Of a stretch of 64,000 nucleotides of DNA, positions 58,201-64,000 are shown one piece after another. The stretch lies in assembly GCA_011634665.1 (NCBI GenBank), contig WAEK01000021.1, forward strand, positions 484,501 through 548,500, read 5' to 3'. This DNA comes from Mortierella sp. BCC40632 (taxonomy: Eukaryota; Mortierellomycota; Mortierellomycetes; Mortierellales; Mortierellaceae). A program made the translations under genes and the position numbers. Below the pieces are notes generated by a model. It was given only the letters and a program-made list of their open reading frames with translations, had not been told where the DNA came from and ran no database searches. Each line of letters begins with the position of its first letter. The stretch's first letter is position 1.

Positions 58201-61053
58201 GTGATGATAGGCAGACTTTTCCGAGACATATCCTGCCAATTGAGCGACCTAATCCACGGTATTTGAATCGGTCAATACTTAGGTTGGAAGTTTGATGACA
58301 AAAAGTCCCAAAAGGAGAACACCGACTTTTAGGTATACCTTAATTTCTGTCGCGATCTTCTTCTTGAATGCACCAAAGATGACCTTTCGTTGACCGGGCT
58401 TGAGTCCATCTACAACTGATGGAATAGATCGAATGTTGTCTGCCATCGAAAAGAGAATAAGCTCTTTGTTGATAAAATCATCGATAGGAATCTTTTCCAT
58501 ACTGTTGTCGAGGTATGTTCCAGGCTATTCAGAAAATAGGAGTTAAAAAAAGGTTCAGTTCGATGCATATCAATCATGGCTACAACAACAGTAGTTATCC
58601 AAAGACTAACCTGAAAGCCGCTTAGCCAGTCCTTTCGCTCATCGGACTTCTTCTTGTTGAAAGCCATATCGATCAGGCTACGTTCACCATCTGTCATGGG
58701 AAGGAAATCCTTCTTGTGGTGTGTCATCTGGCTAAAGTAATCCACTGCATCTTGCTTGGAACTTGTACCCAAACCCTTGTAGTACTTGATCTTCCATCCT
58801 CTGGCTCCATCCTCTTCTTCTTTCCAGGATTCGTACTCTGGGATTGTATAGAATGGTCTAACCTCGCGTCCTTTGGTAGCCTTGACAATAGGAGTGATAA
58901 ACTCGCACAGGAATCCTGGGATCTTGAGTAGAGAAGGGTAGTAATGATCCAAGAAATTGATCACCAAACCCTTGATATGAGACCCGTCATGATCCTGATC
59001 CGTCATGATCATGAGATGTCCATATCGGAGACCATCCACGCTATTATAGATCTGCCCTTGCTTTAGACCAAGAATCGTCTTTAAGTTCTTGATCTCTTCA
59101 TTGGTGACCACGGCACTCGTAGCAGTATCACGGACATTGAGCAGTTTTCCTCGCAAAGGAAACACACCATAATAATCTCTCCCGATAACACCAAAGCCTG
59201 CCATAACCAATGCCTTGGCTGAATCTCCTTCTGTCAAGATGAGCGTACAGTCCTTTCCTCCTCGTGGTCCAGCTTTGTGTGCATCAGCACACTTGGCGAC
59301 ATTGATACGCGATCGGTTCGTTCCATCTGATTTCTTGAGCATTAGCGTATCCTTCACAGCAGCCCAATTGACAATACCCTCGACAATCGGGGATTTGAGA
59401 ACGTCCTTGATAAACTTTTCACTGAGATCGCACTTGGACCCAAATGCAGACTGCTTCAGGGTCATATTCTCTTTTGTTTGCGAATCAAAGGCCGGATTTT
59501 CGATCAAGCAGTTGACAAAGATCCAGACGTGACTCTTGATATGGAATGGCTTCACATTGGTCGATTTTGACTTTTTCTTGACTGTCGCCACAAGCTCTTT
59601 CACGATCTGGTTGGAGATATAATCAACGTGGACGCCTCCTTTCGAGGTCGAGATACTGTTGACAAAACTGACTTGTTGAAATTGGCCATCGCTTGGGATA
59701 CAGGCGACCTCCCATCTCTCGTTAGGGGAGTCATAGATCAGCTTGGGTTTGGCCTCGCCTTCTGGGATGTACATGTCAATATACTCCTTAAAGTTTTTGA
59801 TCTTGATGCGCTCGCCATTGAGAAACACTTTGATACCCTTGACACAGCCAGCCATATCATATGTTCGTTTCTTGAGCAATGCCTCCAGATCGGCGTCGAT
59901 TGCCTCCATGTTAAATCGTTTAAAATCCGGTTTAAAGGTGATTCTTGTGAACTCCTCACCCTTCTTCATTGGTTTAATGATCGGCTTGCCTGTCTTGGAC
60001 ATGTTGTTGGAGAAGACTTGCTTGTATGTAAAGCCATTTGTTTTGTCCGCTGTCTCAACAATAAACTCAGTACTGAAAATGTTGCAAAGCTTGGCTCCAT
60101 AGCCATTTCGACCTCCTGTGACCTTCTTTTGCGAGTCGTCATAGTTGGAGGATGTGAGCAAATGTCCAAAGATAAGCTCAGGGACATAGCACCCTTCCTT
60201 CTTATGCATTTCGACTGGGATTCCTTTGCCGTTGTTGTAGACGGAAATAACGCCCTGTTCCTTGTCAATGTCGATCTTTATCGTATCCATACTGGGGTCA
60301 CGGATCTAAACACAACCAGTAAAATAAAGTTTGTAAAAGAGTCAAAATATATCAATCAGTGGCCTGCCATGCCTATTCTCAGTAGCCAAAGTGGTGGCGT
60401 AATGTGTAACGATGTTTGGACACCTACCTTGTTGTCAGCAGCATTGACGATAATCTCATCCACAATCTTGTACAGACCAGGGACAATACTGACTTGGCGA
60501 TTAACAAACTTTGAAGATTCTGGGTCCAGCACCCACAGCGATTGCTGGTTCATCTCTGTGGTTCCGATATATGTGTCTGGTCGAAGAAGAATATGCTCCA
60601 GTGGCGTTTTCCTTTGGTAGATCTCCTCGATGGTCCTGGTTTCATTATACTCTACAGTCTTCTTTGACTTGGTGGGTGGAGGTGTAACATCGTCGCTGTT
60701 GTCGTCTTTAATGTCTTCCTGATCCTCGGTATCGCTGATGCTCAGCTTTCGCTTCTTGCTGTTGGCGGCAACGGTACCTGTTCCTGCCTTTGAAGCCTTT
60801 GCCTTGCCATTTGCTGCTTTCTTGGGTGCTGCTGCTTTGGTTTTTGCGGCCTAAAAATAGTTATTGAACCCAACATCTGGCGCTGTGAGTGGAGATGACC
60901 CAACAGATGACTAGAAGGGAGCATCTGTCAAAAGCATCTGTTGAAAGCATCTGGAGGATGGTGACAATTGGCTACCTTTTTGGGGATCTCGGGCGCATAT
61001 CCGTCGCTGTCGTCCTGCGACATTGCAAAGTTATCTGAATCGCTGTCGGACAT
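55210..61053 (-). CDS. TOP2: DNA topoisomerase II
   Basis: Exons (minus) 61053-60976, 60850-60428, 60305-58611, 58524-58339, 58248-57379 and 57267-55210, 1769 aa. The ATPase region has YQRKTPLEHILLRPDTYIG, DEIIVNAADNK (ATP/Mg-binding Asn) and TGGRNGYGAKL. The transducer and TOPRIM follow (LTEGDSAKALVMAGFGVIG, DQDHDGSHIKGL). The cleavage core has KPGQRKVIFGAFKK and GKDAASARYIFTAL, where Tyr856 is the catalytic tyrosine next to Arg855. The C-terminal 500 residues are an acidic/basic, Ser-rich disordered tail with several Asp/Glu runs, which makes this protein longer than yeast Top2. It decatenates chromosomes in the nucleus by passing one duplex through another. The N-terminus (MSDSDSDNFAMSQDDSDG) contains possible acidic CK2 sites. 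Confidence 0.96.
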
Positions 61054-61732
61054 GACTGGCTTGATGGTGGTCTCCTTAGTCTGGGAGATTCAGTCGATGG
61101 CAGCAGAGAGAAAGAAAGACGGATGGGTAACTAAGGATGACTGAGGAGGAAGAGAATAAGATTTGTGAATCAAGTCTGTCAATGCACGCGTCGAGGCACA
61201 AAAAAAACAGTGGCGCGCGAGGGGTTGTTGGAAATTCGCCCTTTTTCCTCCCTCTAGGCTCTAGCCCAAACGAACGTCGTCACATGGACATTCGGGCCAG
61301 CCTCAGTTGCTTGGAAGTAATTCTCTATCCTATCGCTCAAACAGCTGTCGTTCTTTAGGCCGTTCTGATAGATTTTTTCCAAGAGTTTGTCAGCAATAGC
61401 ACCCTGAAAAAGGAACTGCAAAACCCAACCGCCTACACCCTCAGACATTGATGCAGATACGACCCTGTTCACGCCATCGGCGTTCTTCTCCGTAGGCCGG
61501 CCCTCTCTCCTCCTTAATTTCAGGGCGAAATGCATGGCCTTCCGATTAGTAAGGACCCGTCACGCACTCAGCACAAACAATTGGCACAACTGGCCTTAAA
61601 TTCTGTTCTTCTCGCTTCCACTTTTTTCTTTTTTTCTCTCATAACTTTTTTTCTTTCACCGACCCTCATACCAATTGCTCTATTCTCTCTCCACTTCATT
61701 CTCCTCCTCTTTCACTTCCTCAATTGAAAATT
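61054..61732. other. Divergent promoter region of TOP2 and the Old Yellow Enzyme
   Basis: 679 bases between two divergent start codons. Includes a pyrimidine-rich leader (61615-61720) before the oxidoreductase. No coding exon or clear TATA box seen. Confidence 0.55.
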
Positions 61733-63196
<1,464 letters not shown>

Positions 63197-63315
63197 AAAC
63201 AACAACAACCATACCCAAAGAAAAACAAAAAACATAAAAATATTCAATAACACTCCCACCTCATGAACGAAATGCTTGCATCGTCAAGAGCCGCACTCTA
63301 GCCTCCATGTCGTGT

Positions 63316-63321
63316 AATAAA
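63316..63321 (+). terminator. Possible polyadenylation signal of the Old Yellow Enzyme
   Basis: AATAAA about 120 bases after the stop codon of the oxidoreductase gene. Confidence 0.4.
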
Positions 63322-63492
63322 GCTGTATCCTTGACCCTCTAATTCCATACTCGCCAACACCTTGTCATGTCCGTTTATCTGACTATTTTAGCTTCGATCC
63401 AAAGCAATCCAGATCCAGATTGCAATGCTTTATTCCTTTTTGATTTCCCGATACAAAGTCCTGTTGGTGGTGAGGTTATTGAACCAGAGAGA

Positions 63493-63620
63493 TTATGCAT
63501 CTTTTGGTGATTGTTGACTCTGTGAGTTCTCGAGATCCTTCAAGTATTTAGCAAAGTCATCCTCTTCTGGAAGGGGTTGAGGTCTTGGCACGGGCCTTGG
63601 GACTACTTCCTCCAAGACCA
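63493..63620 (-). CDS. Probable 3'-terminal exon of an unidentified gene extending beyond the right edge
   Basis: On the minus strand a stretch opening after an AATAG acceptor-like site at 63622-63621 reads VLEEVVPRPVPRPQPLPEED, then DFAKYLKDLENSQSQQSPKDA and TAA. The composition (Pro-rich then acidic/amphipathic) is protein-like, and the preceding minus-strand sequence (63622-63660) is pyrimidine-rich with a possible CTAAAT branch site. Upstream exons were not resolved: the next stretch toward the edge is open in one frame but ends in a stop at the acceptor. No family recognised. It could be a chance open frame. Confidence 0.35.
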
Positions 63621-63621
63621 C

Positions 63622-64000
63622 TATTTCAAAGGGACAAAAGAGGTAAATGGTTCATTTAGAAAAGGAGCACCACTAGCACCAATTGGAGACATGGAAGGGA
63701 GGCTGAATCCTTGGAAAAATGCATGTGGAGACATTACTGCGCTTATAGAGAATATACGATGTAGAAACAAAGATTGGCGCCGAGACGATCACAGTGAGAA
63801 GCCTAGAATTATTATTTTTTTTTTTCCCCCAAGCAGATCAGAATGGAGGGTTTCTTTCATTCATGCAGCACAGCCACTTTTTTAGACCCAATGTCTCCAT
63901 TCACACTTGCCTTTGGCCCTGTGGGTTTAGGTTAAAGATGCCCATGACGACGCAGAGTGGACAAGACACGGACAAGAGATCAAGGAAGGATGCAGACAGA
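63622..64000. other. Right-edge region, probably intron or 5' part of the unidentified minus-strand gene
   Basis: Contains frames open on both strands, including a minus-strand frame reading SPHAFFQGFSLPSMSPIGAS that stops at the proposed acceptor. T-rich run near 63812. I could not establish an exon structure. Confidence 0.3.

Noticed and set aside
59628..60620. 330-codon plus-strand frame over TOP2
   Set aside because: Antisense to the highly conserved ATPase exons of topoisomerase II, and it crosses the TOP2 splice sites.

Overview
The window is nuclear DNA of a fungus, most likely an early-diverging (Mucoromycota/Mortierella-type) filamentous fungus. I infer this from short spliceosomal introns (GTAAG/GTATG donors, CTAAC-like branch sites), many homopolymer and GA/CT tracts, a fungal gene set (MAK5, CHO2, SAF1, an AA11-type LPMO, Kex2-type secreted precursors), and a Frizzled-type receptor that keeps its cysteine-rich ectodomain. 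I reconstructed exons by hand from splice sites and reading phase. For every multi-exon gene listed as complete the exon lengths sum to a whole number of codons. Family names come from recognised motifs; no database search was run.

Layout, left to right. 1-2997 (+): 3' part of a type II P-type cation ATPase. 3634-6890 (-): fused biotin enzyme BioD-BioA. 9107-11671 (-): Frizzled-like seven-helix receptor with signal peptide and FZ-type ectodomain. 14121-16136 (+): large aldose 1-epimerase. 16643-19747 (-): FYRN/FYRC nuclear protein (TBRG1-like). 22167-22824 (-): tubulin cofactor A. 23302-24800 (-): secreted/single-pass membrane protein. 25619-25900 (-): small Kex2-type precursor. 27681-28373 (-): precursor with five identical 32-residue repeats separated by KKR. 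29568-32610 (+): SAF1-like F-box/RCC1 protein. 32849-34982 (+): SUGCT-like CoA transferase. 38454-39315 (+): AA11-like LPMO. 40011-44145 (-): RasGEF. 46445-49963 (-): MAK5/DDX24 helicase. 50393-54519 (-): CHO2 phosphatidylethanolamine methyltransferase. 55210-61053 (-): DNA topoisomerase II. 61733-63196 (+): class III Old Yellow Enzyme. 63493-63620 (-): probable last exon of a gene running off the right edge.

Most genes are housekeeping and do not form a pathway cluster. The most unusual parts concern secretion and signalling. Three consecutive minus-strand genes (23.3-28.4 kb) start with similar signal peptides, and two of these carry dibasic processing sites. The five-repeat gene is a textbook Kex2-processed repeat protein: its repeats differ at the DNA level only by silent changes apart from the final processing site. 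The Frizzled-like receptor has a recognisable FZ cysteine pattern although no Wnt ligand is known in fungi. No tRNA, rRNA, CRISPR, transposon or viral sequence was recognised.
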